From Streptomyces actinomycinicus (GTDB lineage Bacteria > Actinomycetota > Actinomycetes > Streptomycetales > Streptomycetaceae), in contig NZ_JAERRK010000005.1 of NCBI RefSeq assembly GCF_016741775.1, positions 1 to 64,000 of the forward strand: a stretch of DNA of 64,000 nucleotides, read 5' to 3'. Shown in pieces: positions 36,201 to 46,822 of this stretch; positions within the stretch are counted from its first letter, which is position 1, and the number at the start of each line of letters is the position of its first letter. The notes under the pieces were generated by a model that had not been told where the DNA came from, made no database searches, and saw only the letters and a list, made by a program, of their open reading frames with translations. The translations under genes were made by a program, and so were the position numbers.

Positions 36201-37734
36201 GAGCCTGGAGGCGCACCAGTTCGTGGACGGGTGCCGGCTGCGGTGCCGGCCCGGGGGCGGGGTTCCACGCGGTGAGGATGTGCCGTTCCTCTTCCGGGGT
36301 GAGCACGGGCAGCGCCCCGACCGGCAGGTCCGGGTCGGCGACCGCTGCGGTGAGGAAGGTGCGGTAGTGGGTGCCGAACGCCTCGATCGTCCGCCGGTCG
36401 AAGAGATCGCTGCTGTACTCCAGCCGGGCCCGCAGCCGCTCGCCTCGGCGGGTCAGGCTCATGGTGAGGTCGAACTTGGCCGTCGCGGTGTCCCCCGGTT
36501 CCATGCGGACGGTGCAGCCGGGCAGGACGAGTCCGGTCTCGGCCTCCTCGTGGTAGCTGAACATCAGCTGGAACAGCGGGTTGTACGCGGGGTCGCGCTG
36601 CGGCCGCAGTTCCTCGACCAGCCGCTCGAAGGGCAGGTCCTGGTGGGCGACCGCGGCCCGGGTGCCGGTGCCGGCCCGTGCGACCAGCTCCCGGAAGGGG
36701 GCGTCGTCGTGGACGCCGATCCGCAGGACCACGGTGTTGGCGAAGAGACCTATCAGGCGTTGCCAGTCGGCGTGCGGGCGGCCCGCGACCGGCGAGCCGA
36801 CGATGACCTCCTCGGCGCCGGTGTGCGCGTGCACGACGGCCGCGAACGCGGCCAGGAGGACGGCGAAGAGGGTGGTCCCCCCGGCGCGTGCCAGCTCCCC
36901 CGCCCGCTCGACGGCGTCGGAGGGCAGCGCGAGGTCGACATGGCCGCCGCGGTGGCTCTGCACGGGCGGCCGCGGCCGGTCGGTGGGCAGCGTGGCGAGC
37001 GCGGGGGCACCGGCCAGCCGGCCCCTCCAGTGGTCGAGCAGTGCGGCCAGCGGCTCGCCGGTGAGCAGTTCCTCCTGCTGCGCGGCGACGTGCCGGTACT
37101 GCACCGGGAGAGGCTCAGGCGGATCGGTGTGCGGGCCCGGGTGCAGGAAACCGGCGTAGAAGGCGGCCAGTTCCCCGGCGAGGAGGTTGAGGGACCAGCC
37201 GTCGCAGGCGATGTGGTGCAGCGTCAGGCACAGCCGGTGCTTCTGCGGTGCGAGCCGGAGCAGCACCGGCCGGAGCAGGAGGTCCGACTCCAGGTCGAAC
37301 ACGGTGCGGGCCTGGTCGGCGCAGAGACGGTCGGCCTCGGCCTCCGGGTCCGCGGCCTCGGACAGGTCGATCAGCTCGACGGGGACGGGCGCGGCCGGCC
37401 GGACGAACTGCCGGGGCACGCCGTCCACGGGGCGGAACACCGAGCGCAGCACCTCGTGGCGTTCGACCACGGCGGTCAGCGCGTGTTCCAGGGCCGGGCG
37501 GTCCAGCGGCCCGGTGATCCGGTAGGTCAGGGGGACCACGTAGACGGCGCTGCCGGGGTCCAGCTGGTGGAGGAACCACAGCCGCTGCTGCGGGTACGAC
37601 AGGGGGTGGTGCCGCTCGGCGATCCGCTGCCGGAGTCCGGCCGCCAGCCGGGCCCGCCGTTCTCCGGGTGTTTCCCCGGCTGATGTCCCGGGTGATTCCC
37701 CGGGACGGTCCTGCGGTGTCGGATGCTGCGTCAT
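33241..37734 (-). CDS. NRPS module C-A-PCP with luciferase-like monooxygenase inserted in A
   Basis: 1497 residues. Condensation domain with HHIACDG at 173-179. The adenylation domain begins near 503 (A3 [11 protein letters not shown] at 656-666, A4 FDISVLEL near 702). Residues about 735-1095 are a flavin-dependent luciferase-like monooxygenase domain, and the A domain resumes before A5 NMYGPTE (1168-1174) and ends at NGKVDK. The PCP has GGNSL near 1410. Reading the specificity pocket by eye gives D-I-L-Q-L-G-M-V-W-K, close to glycine codes. This resembles the myxobacterial MtaG/MelG type, in which an embedded monooxygenase alpha-hydroxylates glycine. Start ATG 37734 overlaps the previous NRPS stop, and its stop overlaps the PKS start. 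Confidence 0.95.
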   Translation of the reverse strand: MTQHPTPQDRPGESPGTSAGETPGERRARLAAGLRQRIAERHHPLSYPQQRLWFLHQLDPGSAVYVVPLTYRITGPLDRPALEHALTAVVERHEVLRSVFRPVDGVPRQFVRPAAPVPVELIDLSEAADPEAEADRLCADQARTVFDLESDLLLRPVLLRLAPQKHRLCLTLHHIACDGWSLNLLAGELAAFYAGFLHPGPHTDPPEPLPVQYRHVAAQQEELLTGEPLAALLDHWRGRLAGAPALATLPTDRPRPPVQSHRGGHVDLALPSDAVERAGELARAGGTTLFAVLLAAFAAVVHAHTGAEEVIVGSPVAGRPHADWQRLIGLFANTVVLRIGVHDDAPFRELVARAGTGTRAAVAHQDLPFERLVEELRPQRDPAYNPLFQLMFSYHEEAETGLVLPGCTVRMEPGDTATAKFDLTMSLTRRGERLRARLEYSSDLFDRRTIEAFGTHYRTFLTAAVADPDLPVGALPVLTPEEERHILTAWNPAPGPAPQPAPVHELVRLQARRTPDAVAVEAAAQDGGAPLTYRLLDRQSDELADRLRAAGVRADTPVGVCLDRSPQLVVALLAVLKAGGAYLPLDPAYPAQRLALMVEDSRTPIVLTRRGLVHRLPRTAAVPLLTDDPAPQDAQATAADREDPAPAGERLAYVIYTSGSTGRPKGVMVTHANLSWFLSAMDRRLGDAGPGATWLAVTSMSFDISVLELLWPLTRGHRIVVRGDEPTAVTAGTGGVAVTAADQTRAVGFSLFYFGGSPDHAGASAAYRLLLEGARFADANGFTAVWTPERHFHSFGGLYPNPAVTAAAVAAVTERVAVRAGSVVLPLHDTIRVAEEWAVVDHLSGGRAGISVASGWQPDDFVLAPDRYRDRKERMLQALTELRSLWRGGTVTRRNGIGKDSEVRIFPPPLQPDLPLWITSARSPETFRLAGEAGAGLLTHLLGHTADQLAEKVRLYRAAWREAGHPGDGHVSLMLHTFVGADTDAVRETVRAPLCAYIKSSFDLLSGLGEALGRETDPRLLPEAELDALVERAFERFFETSGLLGTPEHCADVVDRLKGVGVDEIACLIDFGVPPDEVLASLAFLPRVRELSEDRRRRARADEPIGRQLVRHGVTHLQCTPSLAGVLAADPGARDALAGLDRLLVGGEALAGPLARDLAELLPGRAYNMYGPTEATVWASAAAIDETGPVTIGTSLPAARAHVVDARLRPAPLGSPGELLLGGPGIVRGYLGRPALTAERFLPDPFAGDGGRLYRTGDLVRRRADGRLEFLGRLDQQVKLHGHRIEPGEIENVLREHPAVRAAAVTVLGEGNHARLVAYCAVATAAGRTPDTAELTAHTAGALPAHMVPAEIVLLDALPLTPNGKVDKAALPAPRPRGTTSGEPPGSDLERRIAEVLAGVLRVERLGVTDNFFERGGNSLLAVQARTRLQPVLGESLTLVDIFRHPTVRALATAFADATDGHAGTREALRDGARQHAARQARARSRHGKLRRERRDT
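34450..35532 (-). other. Luciferase-like monooxygenase domain embedded between A4 and A5
   Basis: Residues about 735-1095 of the NRPS at 33241-37734. Typical bacterial-luciferase-fold segments are [57 protein letters not shown] and [18 protein letters not shown] family of such natural-product LLM domains (TIGR04020 type) is known inside A domains. Expected chemistry is oxidation of the carrier-bound residue with FMNH2 and O2. Confidence 0.9.
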
Positions 37735-40700
37735 CGTTCGACCTCGTTGTCAGCCATGTCCCGCAGGAGCCGGGCCACTTCGTCGTCGGAGAGTTCGTCG
37801 AGCCGGGCGAGCAGCCGCTCGTCGTCGGTGGGGTCGTGCGCCGGGGCGCCGTCGCGGGGTGCGGCGGTCACCTCGGCGGCCAGCCGGGCCGCCGTGGGGT
37901 CGGCGAGGAAGCGGCTGAGCGGTACGCGTACGCCGAAGTGCTCGCCGACTCCCGCCACCAGCCGCATGGCGAGCAGCGAGTTGCCGCCCAGGCCGAAGAA
38001 GTCGTCGGTGGCGCCCACGGCGGAGTGGCCGAGCAGTTCCGCCATCCGCTCGGTGACGGCGCGTTCGGTCCCGTTGCGGGGGGCGACCCGCTGCGCGGCC
38101 GGGGGTGCGGTCTGCGCGACCGCGGGCAGCGCCGCACGGTCGATCTTGCCGCTCGTGGTGAGCGGCATGGACGGCAGGAATCCGAACGCGGAGGGCAGCA
38201 GGAAGGGCGGCAGCACGGCCGCGAGGAAGGTGCGCAGGTCCGCGGCGGACGGCGCGTCGGTGCCCGCCGGCGGGGCGACGTAGGCGACCAGCCTGCGTCC
38301 CGCCGGGCCGTCGTCGACCACGACCGCGGCCTGGCCGACGCCCGGGTGGCGGGTGAGCGTGGCCTCCAGTTCCCGGGGCTCCACCCGGTAGCCGCGGATC
38401 TTGACCTGGTCGTCGGCGCGGCCGAGGAAGTCCAGGGCGCCGTCGGAGCGCCGGCGGACGATGTCACCGGTGCGGTACATGCGCGAGCCGTCGGCGGCGA
38501 ACGGGTCGGGCAGGAAGCGCCCGGCCGTGGCCCCCGGCCGCGCCGCGTACCCGCGGGCCACGCCGGGCCCCCCGATGTACAGCTCCCCCGGGACCCCGGG
38601 CGGTACGAGACGCAGCCGGCCGTCGAGCACGTAGGCCGTGGTGTGGGCGATGGGCCGTCCGATGGGGACCGAGGCGGCTCCGGCGGGGACCGTGTCGATG
38701 CGGTGGCACACGGCGAAGGTGGTGGTCTCGGTGGGCCCGTAGCCGTTGCTGAGGGCGGCGGGCCGACGGCCCGGGTCCTGTTCCAGCAGGGCGCGCACCC
38801 GCCCGGGGTGCAGGGCGTCACCACCGACGATCAGGTGCTTCAGGCCGGCGAAGGTGTCGGGGTGCCGGCTCATCACCTCGTTGAAGAGGGCGGAGGTGAG
38901 GAACATGGCGGTGATCCGGTGACGGCGCAGCGCCTGCCTCAGCCCGCCGGGGGCGAGCAGTTCGTCCGTCTCGACGACACACACCGAGCCGCCGTGCAGC
39001 AGGGCTCCCCAGACTTCGTAGGTGAGCGCGTCGAACGAGGCGTCGGCCACCTGGGCGATGCGCTCGTGCGGGCCGAAGTCGGCGTAGTCGGCGCCGCAGA
39101 CCAGCCGCAGCACCGCGCGGTGGGGCACCATCACGCCCTTGGGGCGCCCGGTGGAGCCGGAGGTGAACAGGATGTAGGCGAGACTGTCCGGGGTGGCGTG
39201 CGACTCGGGCGGGACGGGGGGCACGGCGGCCAGCTCGTCCTCGTCGAACGTCAGGATCCGCGCGGTCGTCCCGTCCCCGAGCCTGGACCGCAGGCCGGGG
39301 CGGGTGATCACCAGGGGCGCCGCGGTGTCCTCCAGCATGGCCTCCAGCCGCTGCGCGGGGTACCGGGGGTCGAGCGGCACATAGGCCCCGCCCGCCTTCA
39401 CCACCGCGAGCAGCGCCGTCAGCATCTCCTCGCCGCGGTCGAAGAGGACGCCCACGGGGACGTCACGGTCCACGCCGGCGGCCCGCAGCAGCCGGGCCGT
39501 CCGGTTGGCCCGCTCCTCCAGTTCCGCGTAGGTGACCGTGCGGTCGCCGTGCACGAGCGCGGGGGCGCCGGGGTGGCGGGCCGCGCACTGCGCGAACAGC
39601 TCGGGAAGGGTCCGGTCGGCGGGGTACGGGGTGCGTGCTCCCCGTGCCGCCTCGAGGACCTCGGCCTCGGCCGCCGGGGTGAGCAGGCCGACCCGGTCGA
39701 CGGGCGTGTCGGGGGCGTCCAGGGCGCGGTCCAGCAGGGTGAGGTAGCGGTCCACGAGATGGCGCATGGTCGCCGCGTCGAACAGGTCCGTGGCGTACTC
39801 CCACAGGAGGGTGACGGAGTCGTCACCGGTGCCGTCGTCGGTGCCCGGGACGCCGTGCCCGGCGCGCTGTTCGGCGCGCGGCAGCACCACCACGTTGAGG
39901 TCGGTCTTCGCCGACTCGTTGTGCAGCTCCCTGACGGTTCCGGTCAGTCCGGCGAAACGCAGGTCGGGGATGTGGGAGTCGTGGAAGCTGAACATGACCT
40001 GGAAGAGGGGGTTGCGCGAGGTGTCGCGGGGCAGGCGCAGTGCTTCCACGAGCCGGTCGAGGGGCACGTCCTGCCACTCGTGGGCGCGCGCCGTGGTGGC
40101 GTGCACCTGGCGCACCAGTTCCCGGAATGTGGGTGCCGCGTTCAGGTCGACGCGCAGCGGCAGGGTGTTGACGACCATGCCGATGAGGTTCTCGACCTCG
40201 GTGAGCCGCCGGTTGGCCACGCCGGTGCCGACGACCAGGTCCCGCTGGCCGCTGTAGCGGCTCAGCACGGCGGCGAAGCCGCTGAGCATGGTCGTGTAGA
40301 GGGTCACGGACGAGGCACGGCTGAAGGCCCGCAGCCGGCGCGTGAGCCGCCCGGGCAGTTCCACGCGCAGCGCGGAGCCGGTGAAGCTCTGCGCCCGGGG
40401 CCGGGGCCGGTCGGTGGGCAGTTCCAGAGCCGGTGGCACGCCGTCGAGTTCGGCGGTCCAGTGCGCGAGGTGGGCGTCCAGGACGTCACCGGACAGCCAG
40501 GAGCGCTGCCACAGGGCGAAGTCCGCGTAGCTCGGGATGTCCCGGCGGACGGCCGGGGTGCGCCCGGCCGCCAGGTCGGTGTAGACGGCGCGCAGTTCGC
40601 CGAGGAACACGGCGAAGGACCAGCCGTCGTGGACGAGGTGGTGCTCGACGTGGACGAGGGTGTGGTCGTCGGGCGCGTGCCGGATCAGCACCCAGCGGGC

Positions 40701-42836
40701 GAGGGGCGGCGCGTCGAGGTCGAACGCGGGCCGCACGGTGTCCCGGACGGTCTGTTCGGTGCGCCGTGCCCGCTCGTCCTCGGGGAGGTCCGACAGGTCG
40801 ACGAGCGGCAACCGGACCGGCATGGGCGGCTGCCGGAACTGCCGGGGCACTCCGTCCACTTCGCGGTACGCCATCCGGAAGACGTCGTGGCGCCGGACGA
40901 TCTCCGTGAGGGTGTCCGCGAGGAGGCGGTCGTCGAGGGGACCGCGCAGGCGCAGGGTGGCCTGCGCGTTGTAGGCGAGATTGCCGGGGGCCAACTGTTC
41001 CAGGTACCAGATGCGTTCCTGCGGGAAGGACAGCGGCACCCCCTCGCCGTCCGCGGCTCCCTCCGGGGTGAAGGGCGGTGCGGGCGGCGCCGGACGGCGT
41101 GTTCCGGCACCGGGTTCCCCGCCGGGCGCGTCGGACCGCCCGTCGAGGTGGCGGGCCATGGCGCGCACCGTCGCGGCCTCGTAGAGGGTCTGCAGGGACA
41201 GGTCCCTGCCCAGTTCCTCGCGGATGCGGGCGGCGAAGCGGCCGGCGAGGAGGGAGTGGCCGCCGAGCGCGAAGAAGTCGGCGCCGGCCGGGACCGGGCC
41301 CTGGCCCAGCAGTTCGCCGAGGATGCGGGCGAGATCCCGTTCCGTGGGCGTGGCGGGCGGGTCGGCGCTCGCCGGGGCCTGCCCGGGCCCGGGCGCGGGC
41401 AGCCGGGGCCGGTCGATCTTGCCGCTCGGCGTGAGCGGCATCCGCTCCAGTACGACGACGGCGGCGGGGACCAGATGGGCGGGCAGGCGCCCGGCCAGGT
41501 ACTCCCGCAGCCGCTCGGCGCCGGGCCCGGCGCCCGTGACGTAGCCGATGAGTCCGGGCCCCGCGGGGGTCTCCCGGACGGTCACCACCGCGTCCGTCAC
41601 GTCGGGGTGCTCGGCGAGGTGGTGGGCGATCTCGTCCGGCTCGACGCGAAAACCACGGATCTTGACCTGGTGATCGATGCGGCCGAGGAACTCCAGCGCT
41701 CCGTCCGGGTGCCGGACCACGCGGTCCCCGGTGCGGTAGATGCGTCCGCCGGGGCGGAGCGGATCCGGCACGAAGCGCTCCGCGGTCATGCCGGGGCGGC
41801 CCCGGTAGCCCCGGGCCACGCCGTCGCCGCCGACGACGAGTTCGCCGGGCTTCCCGTCGGGCAGTGGACGCAGGCGGTCGTCGACGACCAGGGCGTGCGC
41901 GCCCGGGACCGGCGTGCCGATGCGGGGTTTGCCGCCGCCCGGCGCGAGTTCGGCGACGGTGGCCCACACGGTGGTCTCGGTGGGGCCGTACGCGTTGAAC
42001 ATGCGCCGGCCGGGCAGCCAGCGCTCGGCCAGGTGTCCGGGCAGCGCCTCGCCCGCGCAGATCAGCACGGTCAGGTCCGGCAGCTCGGCGGCCGGCAGGG
42101 TGGCCAGCACGGACGGCGGCAGCGTGACACGGGTGATCCGCAGGTCGCGCAGTGCCCGGACCAGTTCCGGCCCGGGAGGTATGTCCTCGCGGGCCGCGAG
42201 GACGAGGGTGGCCCCGGCCGACAGGGCCATGACCACCTCGAACACGGAGGCGTCGAAGCTGGCCGGCGCGAACTGCAGGACCCGGTCGCCGGGCGCCGTC
42301 CCGAATGTCCGCGCCTGTGCCCGGGCGAGGTGCACCAGGCCCCGGTGGGTGAGTTCGACGCCCTTGGGGCGGCCGGTGGAGCCGGAGGTGTAGATGACGT
42401 AGGCCAGGTCGTCCGGGCGCACCCGGGGCGGGGGTGCGGCGCCGGGGCGGGCGTCGGCGGACGCGACGCCCGGGTCGAGGAACTCGGCCTTCCCGGCGGG
42501 CAGCCGGGCGGCCGTCGGCTGGTCTGCGATCACCAGCCGGACCCCCGCGTCATCGATCATGTAGGACAGCCGCTCGGCGGGGTAGCCGGGGTCCAGGGGC
42601 AGCCAGGCCGCTCCGGCCCGCAGCACGGCGAGCAGCGCTGCCGGGAAGTCCGGGGAGGCGCTCGGCGCGACTCCGACCAGGCTGCCGGTCGTGACCCCGC
42701 GCGTGGTCAGCTCGGCGGCGAGCGCGGCCGAACGGGCGTCCAGCTCCCGGTAGGTGATGCGCTGCCCCCGGTACTCCACGGCGACGGCGTCGGCACCGGA
42801 CGCGACGACGTCCTCGAAGATCTCGCAGAAATTCAT
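37731..42836 (-). CDS. NRPS, A-PCP-C-A-PCP (initiation plus first extension module)
   Basis: 1701 residues. A1 about 1-490 (A3 at 150-159, A5 NAYGPTETT near 281, A10 SGKIDR near 471); PCP1 Ser 528 (GGHSL); C domain with HHLVHDG at 732-738; A2 about 1040-1560 (A3 [12 protein letters not shown]10 SGKIDR); PCP2 GGNSL near the end. Starting with A and lacking a C domain, it primes the chain. Pocket residues by eye: A1 D-A-F-T-I-A-A-V-W (Phe-like, aromatic), A2 D-A-Y-F-I-G-G-T-F (branched aliphatic, Val/Ile-like). No epimerisation or methylation domain. ATG 42836 overlaps the DUF5829 stop by 4 bases; the frame upstream to 43772 is only a shadow of that gene. Confidence 0.95.
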   Translation of the reverse strand: MNFCEIFEDVVASGADAVAVEYRGQRITYRELDARSAALAAELTTRGVTTGSLVGVAPSASPDFPAALLAVLRAGAAWLPLDPGYPAERLSYMIDDAGVRLVIADQPTAARLPAGKAEFLDPGVASADARPGAAPPPRVRPDDLAYVIYTSGSTGRPKGVELTHRGLVHLARAQARTFGTAPGDRVLQFAPASFDASVFEVVMALSAGATLVLAAREDIPPGPELVRALRDLRITRVTLPPSVLATLPAAELPDLTVLICAGEALPGHLAERWLPGRRMFNAYGPTETTVWATVAELAPGGGKPRIGTPVPGAHALVVDDRLRPLPDGKPGELVVGGDGVARGYRGRPGMTAERFVPDPLRPGGRIYRTGDRVVRHPDGALEFLGRIDHQVKIRGFRVEPDEIAHHLAEHPDVTDAVVTVRETPAGPGLIGYVTGAGPGAERLREYLAGRLPAHLVPAAVVVLERMPLTPSGKIDRPRLPAPGPGQAPASADPPATPTERDLARILGELLGQGPVPAGADFFALGGHSLLAGRFAARIREELGRDLSLQTLYEAATVRAMARHLDGRSDAPGGEPGAGTRRPAPPAPPFTPEGAADGEGVPLSFPQERIWYLEQLAPGNLAYNAQATLRLRGPLDDRLLADTLTEIVRRHDVFRMAYREVDGVPRQFRQPPMPVRLPLVDLSDLPEDERARRTEQTVRDTVRPAFDLDAPPLARWVLIRHAPDDHTLVHVEHHLVHDGWSFAVFLGELRAVYTDLAAGRTPAVRRDIPSYADFALWQRSWLSGDVLDAHLAHWTAELDGVPPALELPTDRPRPRAQSFTGSALRVELPGRLTRRLRAFSRASSVTLYTTMLSGFAAVLSRYSGQRDLVVGTGVANRRLTEVENLIGMVVNTLPLRVDLNAAPTFRELVRQVHATTARAHEWQDVPLDRLVEALRLPRDTSRNPLFQVMFSFHDSHIPDLRFAGLTGTVRELHNESAKTDLNVVVLPRAEQRAGHGVPGTDDGTGDDSVTLLWEYATDLFDAATMRHLVDRYLTLLDRALDAPDTPVDRVGLLTPAAEAEVLEAARGARTPYPADRTLPELFAQCAARHPGAPALVHGDRTVTYAELEERANRTARLLRAAGVDRDVPVGVLFDRGEEMLTALLAVVKAGGAYVPLDPRYPAQRLEAMLEDTAAPLVITRPGLRSRLGDGTTARILTFDEDELAAVPPVPPESHATPDSLAYILFTSGSTGRPKGVMVPHRAVLRLVCGADYADFGPHERIAQVADASFDALTYEVWGALLHGGSVCVVETDELLAPGGLRQALRRHRITAMFLTSALFNEVMSRHPDTFAGLKHLIVGGDALHPGRVRALLEQDPGRRPAALSNGYGPTETTTFAVCHRIDTVPAGAASVPIGRPIAHTTAYVLDGRLRLVPPGVPGELYIGGPGVARGYAARPGATAGRFLPDPFAADGSRMYRTGDIVRRRSDGALDFLGRADDQVKIRGYRVEPRELEATLTRHPGVGQAAVVVDDGPAGRRLVAYVAPPAGTDAPSAADLRTFLAAVLPPFLLPSAFGFLPSMPLTTSGKIDRAALPAVAQTAPPAAQRVAPRNGTERAVTERMAELLGHSAVGATDDFFGLGGNSLLAMRLVAGVGEHFGVRVPLSRFLADPTAARLAAEVTAAPRDGAPAHDPTDDERLLARLDELSDDEVARLLRDMADNEVER

Positions 42837-43768
42837 CCCTGGTCCGTTCCCGCAGCACCGGCGACGGCTTCGTCCGCCGCACCCGTATTCGGCTTCGAAT
42901 CCCGCGGCTCGTCGAAGCACCAGCGGGCCCTGCCCGGTTCCACGACCAATCGGGAAGTGTCCCCGAAAACGTATTCCGCAGCACCCGGAGAATTCCCGTC
43001 GGCGTTTTCGGCCGTGGCCATCTCTATTTCCGTGACACGCTCGGCCGGTCCGTCCGCGAACGCCAGGTGCAGCCGCAGCCCGTGCCCCTCGACGCACAGC
43101 CCACCGGGCAGGGTGGCGACCGTGTAGCCGAACGCGGCGAGGGCCCCGGCGACGGCCCGGGCGCGCTCGGGCCGCAGGGCGAGGGTCACGCCCACGATGT
43201 CCCGCAGCAGCCAGGAGCCGTCGTCGGGGGCGCCCAGCGCAGCGTCCAGGTAGGCGCTGCGGCACAGTGCTCCGTCGGGTCCCGGCCGGGCGCCGAGCGC
43301 GGTGAAGTACTCGGGCGTGACCTCGTTCAGGAAGAGCAGCACCGGACTCGCCTCGCCCAGCACGACATTGATCAGGTGGTACCAGGGCCGCCGTTCGCCG
43401 CCCTGGTCGTCGGCGCGTCGCACCAGGTCGTACGTGTGGCGCACGGTCCCGGTGGCGTCGAGCAGTTCGCGCGCGGCCTGCGAGGAACCGGGTTCCTCGA
43501 AGGAGAAGACGAGGCCCGCGGTGATCGGCGACGCACTCGGCAGTCCCGTGCCGAAGCACTCGACGAGCGTGTTGCGGCCGGCGACGCCGAGCGTGGAGTA
43601 CTGCCCTGCCAGGGAGCTGTCGGCCTCCTTGCGCTTCGTGCGGCCGAAGCGCCGTGCGAGGAAGGCGCTGGCGGCCGCGGAACGGTAGGCCGCCTCGTCC
43701 AGCAGGACCATGACGTGATCGAGGCGGGGCACGGGGCGCCTGCCGTCCGTTGCTGATCCGGTCGTCAC
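42833..43768 (-). CDS. DUF5829-like protein, first gene of the NRPS-PKS operon
   Basis: 311 residues resembling DUF5829 family proteins: [27 protein letters not shown] near the N-terminus, then [22 protein letters not shown] and [14 protein letters not shown]. The metal-chelate-like (VOC/glyoxalase-type) beta-alpha-beta impression is weak. GTG at 43768 has GGAG 8 bases upstream. It leads the operon and is coupled to the first NRPS by an ATGA overlap, so it is probably required for the pathway. Function unknown; a substrate-binding or isomerase-like role is conceivable but not supported by motifs. Confidence 0.75.
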   Translation of the reverse strand: MTTGSATDGRRPVPRLDHVMVLLDEAAYRSAAASAFLARRFGRTKRKEADSSLAGQYSTLGVAGRNTLVECFGTGLPSASPITAGLVFSFEEPGSSQAARELLDATGTVRHTYDLVRRADDQGGERRPWYHLINVVLGEASPVLLFLNEVTPEYFTALGARPGPDGALCRSAYLDAALGAPDDGSWLLRDIVGVTLALRPERARAVAGALAAFGYTVATLPGGLCVEGHGLRLHLAFADGPAERVTEIEMATAENADGNSPGAAEYVFGDTSRLVVEPGRARWCFDEPRDSKPNTGAADEAVAGAAGTDQG

Positions 43769-43875
43769 TCATTCACTCCGATCGGCCGTCGCCCAGGGTT
43801 CGCACCCAGGTGGAATTCGGTGCGAGAAGTCTTGCCGCACCGGCGCTCCGGACATCATTGGGGGAATCCCGGGGT

Positions 43876-43911
43876 CCCCCTGGGGCACCCCCTGGGTCAC
43901 CCCCCGGCCCG
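43876..43911. promoter_or_regulatory. Three 12-bp direct repeats in the DUF5829/SARP divergent promoter
   Basis: CCCCCTGGGGCA (43876), CCCCCTGGGTCA (43888) and CCCCCCGGCCCG (43900). Directly repeated short motifs about one helical turn apart are the general form of SARP targets (usually an 11-base period), so this is a candidate operator. The 12-base period and C-run make it uncertain. Confidence 0.4.
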
Positions 43912-44018
43912 GGCCCCTGTACGGCTTCCCTGTTTCAACCCTGGGAGATATGGCAGCGGTTGACACTGCTTCTTTCCGGCGACCACCATCGAATATCGCC
44001 GAACTACCTAGGAGAGCT

Positions 44019-44855
44019 GTGCGCATAGAGATTCTTGGCACCGTCTCTGTGTACGTGGACGAGCGCGAGCGTCCGATCAGGGCCCACAAGGTGCGCGCTC
44101 TGCTGGCCACCCTGGCGCTGGACGCCGGCCGCTCGGTCTCGAACGTGGAACTGGCGGACGAGCTGTGGTCGGGTCAGCCCCTCGGCAACGTCCAGAACGC
44201 CCTCCAGGCGCACGCCGCGCGGTTGCGCAAGGTCCTCGACGGGCCGAAGCGACGGCCCGGCGGGGAGACGGTCCTGCGCACCGTGCAGGGCGGGTACGTC
44301 CTGGACGTACCCGGCGACCGTGTCGACGCCAACCGGTTCCTGGAACTGGCGGGCCAGGGAGCCGCCGCCCTCCGGGTCGATCCGCGGCGGGCGGTGCGGC
44401 TGCTGGAGTCCGCGCTCCGGCTGTGGCGCGGCCCCGCGCTGCTGGACGCCGGCGACGGGCTGCGCTGCCGGGCGGGTGCGGCGCTGTACGAGGAGCGCCG
44501 GCTCGCGGTGTGCGAGAACCTCGCGTTCGCCCGGCTCGTCGTGGGCGATGCCGGGCAGGCGGCGGCCGAACTGCGCCGCCTGGAGACGGAGCACCCCCTG
44601 CACGAACGGTTCTGCGAACTGCTGATGATCGCTCTGTACCAGCTGGGACGCCAGGGCGAGGCGCTGCACACCTACCACCGCATCCGCGAACGCCTCGACC
44701 GGGAACTCGGCCTGGAACCGAGCGCTCCGCTGCGCGCCCGGCACACCGAGATCCTGGCCCAGCGCCAGGTGCTCACCCTGATGCCCACGCACGCCCGCGC
44801 CGGCGGTCCCGTGCTCGCGGTCCCGGCCGTACCGGCCTGGTCGCGCTCCGCCTGA
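44019..44855 (+). CDS. SARP-family pathway activator
   Basis: 278 residues. OmpR-like winged HTH at the N-terminus (RIEILGTVSVYVDERERPIR, LLATLALDAGRSV, LRKVLDGPKRR, VQGGYVLDV) followed by the bacterial transcriptional activation domain (VDANRFLELAGQG to YHRIRERLDRELGLEPS). The GTG at 44019 is preferred (AGGAG at 44010-44014); an in-frame ATG at 43950 would add residues before the standard N-terminus. It is divergent from the big NRPS-PKS operon and upstream of the ACP/KAS genes, the usual place of a cluster activator. A 25-bp repeat array starts at its stop codon. Confidence 0.93.
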   Translation: MRIEILGTVSVYVDERERPIRAHKVRALLATLALDAGRSVSNVELADELWSGQPLGNVQNALQAHAARLRKVLDGPKRRPGGETVLRTVQGGYVLDVPGDRVDANRFLELAGQGAAALRVDPRRAVRLLESALRLWRGPALLDAGDGLRCRAGAALYEERRLAVCENLAFARLVVGDAGQAAAELRRLETEHPLHERFCELLMIALYQLGRQGEALHTYHRIRERLDRELGLEPSAPLRARHTEILAQRQVLTLMPTHARAGGPVLAVPAVPAWSRSA

Positions 44856-45050
44856 ACAGCCCGCGCGCCCCTCGCGTGAACAGCCCCGCGTCCCTCGCGT
44901 GAACAGCGCCGCACGTCCCTCGCGTGAACAGCCCCGCACGTCCCTCGCCTGAACAGCCCCGCACGTCCCTCGCCTGAACAGCCCCGCACGTCCCTCGCCT
45001 GAACAGCCCCGCACGTCCCTCGCCTGAACAGCCCCGCGCGTCCCTCGCGG
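44854..45050. repeat. Eight-copy 25-bp minisatellite between SARP and ACP genes
   Basis: Unit GAACAGCCCCGCACGTCCCTCGCCT. Copies start at 44854, 44878, 44901, 44926, 44951, 44976, 45001 and 45026. The four from 44926 are identical, while the first two are 24 and 23 bases. The array begins inside the SARP stop codon. Confidence 0.95.
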
Positions 45051-45142
45051 ACCGTGCCGTACCGCCCGGTCCGTCGACGGCCGCCGGCACGCCGCCGGAC
45101 GTGCGGACCCTGATCCGTCGTTCTCACATCCTTGGAGCAGCC

Positions 45143-45382
45143 GTGTACGAAAAGCTCGCCGACATCCTCGTCAACCACTTCCAGGTGGACCGCTCCGCGA
45201 TCAGCCCGGACGCCACCTTCGAGGACCTGGAGATGGATTCGCTCTTCCTCGTCGAACTGCTGCTGGTGGTGGAGAAGGAGCTGGGCGTCAAGGTCGACGA
45301 CGACGCCGCCACGCCCCGCGACACCATCGGCCGGGCCGCCGAGGTCATCGCCGCGCAGGCCGACGCCGCGGCGGCGTCATGA
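45143..45382 (+). CDS. Acyl carrier protein
   Basis: 79 residues, an ordinary stand-alone ACP: EKLADILVNHFQVDRSAISPD, then DLEMDSLFLVEL with the phosphopantetheine Ser (DSL), then EKELGVKVDDD. GTG 45143 with GGAG 5 bases upstream. Overlaps the KAS II gene by 4 bases. It likely carries an acyl chain built or held for the cluster, in partnership with the KAS II here and the KAS III-like protein at 55877. Confidence 0.95.
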   Translation: MYEKLADILVNHFQVDRSAISPDATFEDLEMDSLFLVELLLVVEKELGVKVDDDAATPRDTIGRAAEVIAAQADAAAAS

Positions 45383-46605
45383 CCCGGCCGGCCGTCGCCG
45401 TCACCGGCCTGGGCCTGGTGACCGCCGCGGGCATCGGTGTGGAACCCACGTGGTCGGGGGTGTGCTCCGGCGTGTCGACGGCCCGCAAGGATCCCGCGCT
45501 CGCCGGCATCCCGGTGGACATCTCCTGCACCGTCCCCGGCTTCGACGCCCGGCGGCACGTGGGGCGCCGCAGTGTCCTGGTGCACGACCGTTTCACCCAG
45601 CTGGCCGTCGTGGCGGCGCGCGAGGCGGTCGCCGACGCCGGCCTGGATCCCGCGAGCTGGGACGGCGCGCGGGTCGGCGTCGTCGTCGGCTGCGGCCTCG
45701 GCGGTGTCGCGACCTGGGAGAAGCAGTACAGGACCCTGCTCGACGACGGCCCGGGATCGGTCTCGGCCCTGCTGATCCCGATGCTGATCCCCAACATGGT
45801 GGCGGGCCATCTGGCCATGGAGTTCGGCGCCCGCGGGCCCAACCTCGTCACCGCGACCGCCTGCGCCTCCGGTGCGACGGCCATCGGGACGGCGCTGGAC
45901 CTGTTGCACGACGACGTCTGCGACGTCGTGCTCACCGGCGGCACCGAATCCGGGGTCGTCCCGCTGATGGTGAGCGGCTTCGCACAGATGGGTGCGTTGT
46001 CCTCGCGGCGTCTCGACGCCCCGGCGGCGGCCTCCCGCCCGTTCGACGCCGACCGCGACGGCTTCGTCATCAGTGAGGGAAGCGGCATGCTGGTGCTGGA
46101 ACGGCAGGCGGACGCACGAGCCCGCAACGCCCGCACCCGTGCCCTGCTCGCCGGCTACGGGGCCTCGGCCGACGCGCACCACATCACCGCGCCCGACCCC
46201 GAGGGCACGGGCATGACGGCGGCCCTGGAGGCGGCGCTGGCCCAGGCCGGCGCCACCGCGCAGGACGTCGACCACGTCAACGCCCACGGCACCTCGACGC
46301 CGCTGAACGACGTCGTCGAGGCCCGGGCGCTGCGCAAGGCGCTGGGCACCGGCCCGGCGGTGACCTCGGCCAAGGGTGTGCTCGGCCATGCGCTCGGCGC
46401 CGCCGGCGCCATCGAGGCGGCCCTCACCGTGCTGTCCGTCGAGCGGTCGCTGATCCCGCCGACGGCGAACCTGTCGACGCTCGACCCCGCCGTCGAGGTG
46501 GACGTGGTGGCCGGTGAACCGCGGCAGCGTGCCGTCGAGGTCGCGGTCAGCAACTCGTTCGGATTCGGCGGCCAGAACGCCGTGCTGGCCTTCACCTCCG
46601 CCTGA
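45379..46605 (+). CDS. Beta-ketoacyl-ACP synthase II (FabF-type)
   Basis: 408 residues with a complete catalytic set: Cys 162 (TATACASGATAIG), His in NAHGTSTPLND and His in GVLGHALGAAG; also FGFGGQNAVLAF at the end. It condenses an acyl-enzyme with malonyl-ACP. Coupled to the ACP gene by ATGA. As it is intact, it is more likely a condensing enzyme than a chain-length-factor-like partner; no KR, DH or ER is nearby, so reduction would rely on primary-metabolism enzymes. Confidence 0.94.
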   Translation: MTRPAVAVTGLGLVTAAGIGVEPTWSGVCSGVSTARKDPALAGIPVDISCTVPGFDARRHVGRRSVLVHDRFTQLAVVAAREAVADAGLDPASWDGARVGVVVGCGLGGVATWEKQYRTLLDDGPGSVSALLIPMLIPNMVAGHLAMEFGARGPNLVTATACASGATAIGTALDLLHDDVCDVVLTGGTESGVVPLMVSGFAQMGALSSRRLDAPAAASRPFDADRDGFVISEGSGMLVLERQADARARNARTRALLAGYGASADAHHITAPDPEGTGMTAALEAALAQAGATAQDVDHVNAHGTSTPLNDVVEARALRKALGTGPAVTSAKGVLGHALGAAGAIEAALTVLSVERSLIPPTANLSTLDPAVEVDVVAGEPRQRAVEVAVSNSFGFGGQNAVLAFTSA

Positions 46606-46656
46606 GCCGGGCGGACGGCCGACGGACGGCCGACGGCACCGCGTCCGACACGTCAT

Positions 46657-46781
46657 CCGGCACGGCATCCGACAGGGCACCGGGCACGACGCCCGAAACG
46701 GCATCCGGCACGGCATCCGACAGGGCACCGGGCACGACGCCCGAAACGGCATCCGGCACGACGTCCGACAGGGCGTCCGGC
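46657..46781. repeat. 48-bp tandem repeat, about 2.5 copies
   Basis: Two near-perfect copies (46657-46704 and 46705-46752) beginning CCGGCACGGCATCCGACAGG, followed by a degenerate half copy. It lies in the approximately 200-base gap between the KAS II and GMC genes. An open frame through it would be Arg/His-rich and is not credible as protein. Confidence 0.85.
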
Positions 46782-46822
46782 ACACCTCACTCCGCCAGGA
46801 CCTCACAAGGAGAGCGGCACAC

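Noticed and set aside
33274..43127. Very long open frames on the plus strand opposite both NRPS genes (about 1470 and 1820 codons)
   Set aside because: They are antisense shadows caused by extreme third-position GC in the NRPS genes; they show no domains, low-complexity Arg/Gly/Val composition and no ribosome binding sites.
42837..43772. N-terminal extension of the first NRPS by about 312 residues
   Set aside because: This stretch is the out-of-frame image of the DUF5829 gene; the NRPS clearly begins at MNFCEIF with an ATGA overlap.
44854..45050. CRISPR-like array
   Set aside because: Copies are directly adjacent 23-25-base units without unique spacers and there are no cas genes; it is a minisatellite.
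46514..46822. Upstream extension of the GMC gene to 46514
   Set aside because: The added residues are translated from the 48-bp repeat array and the KAS II end; the GTG at 46823 has a proper ribosome binding site and gives the normal N-terminus.
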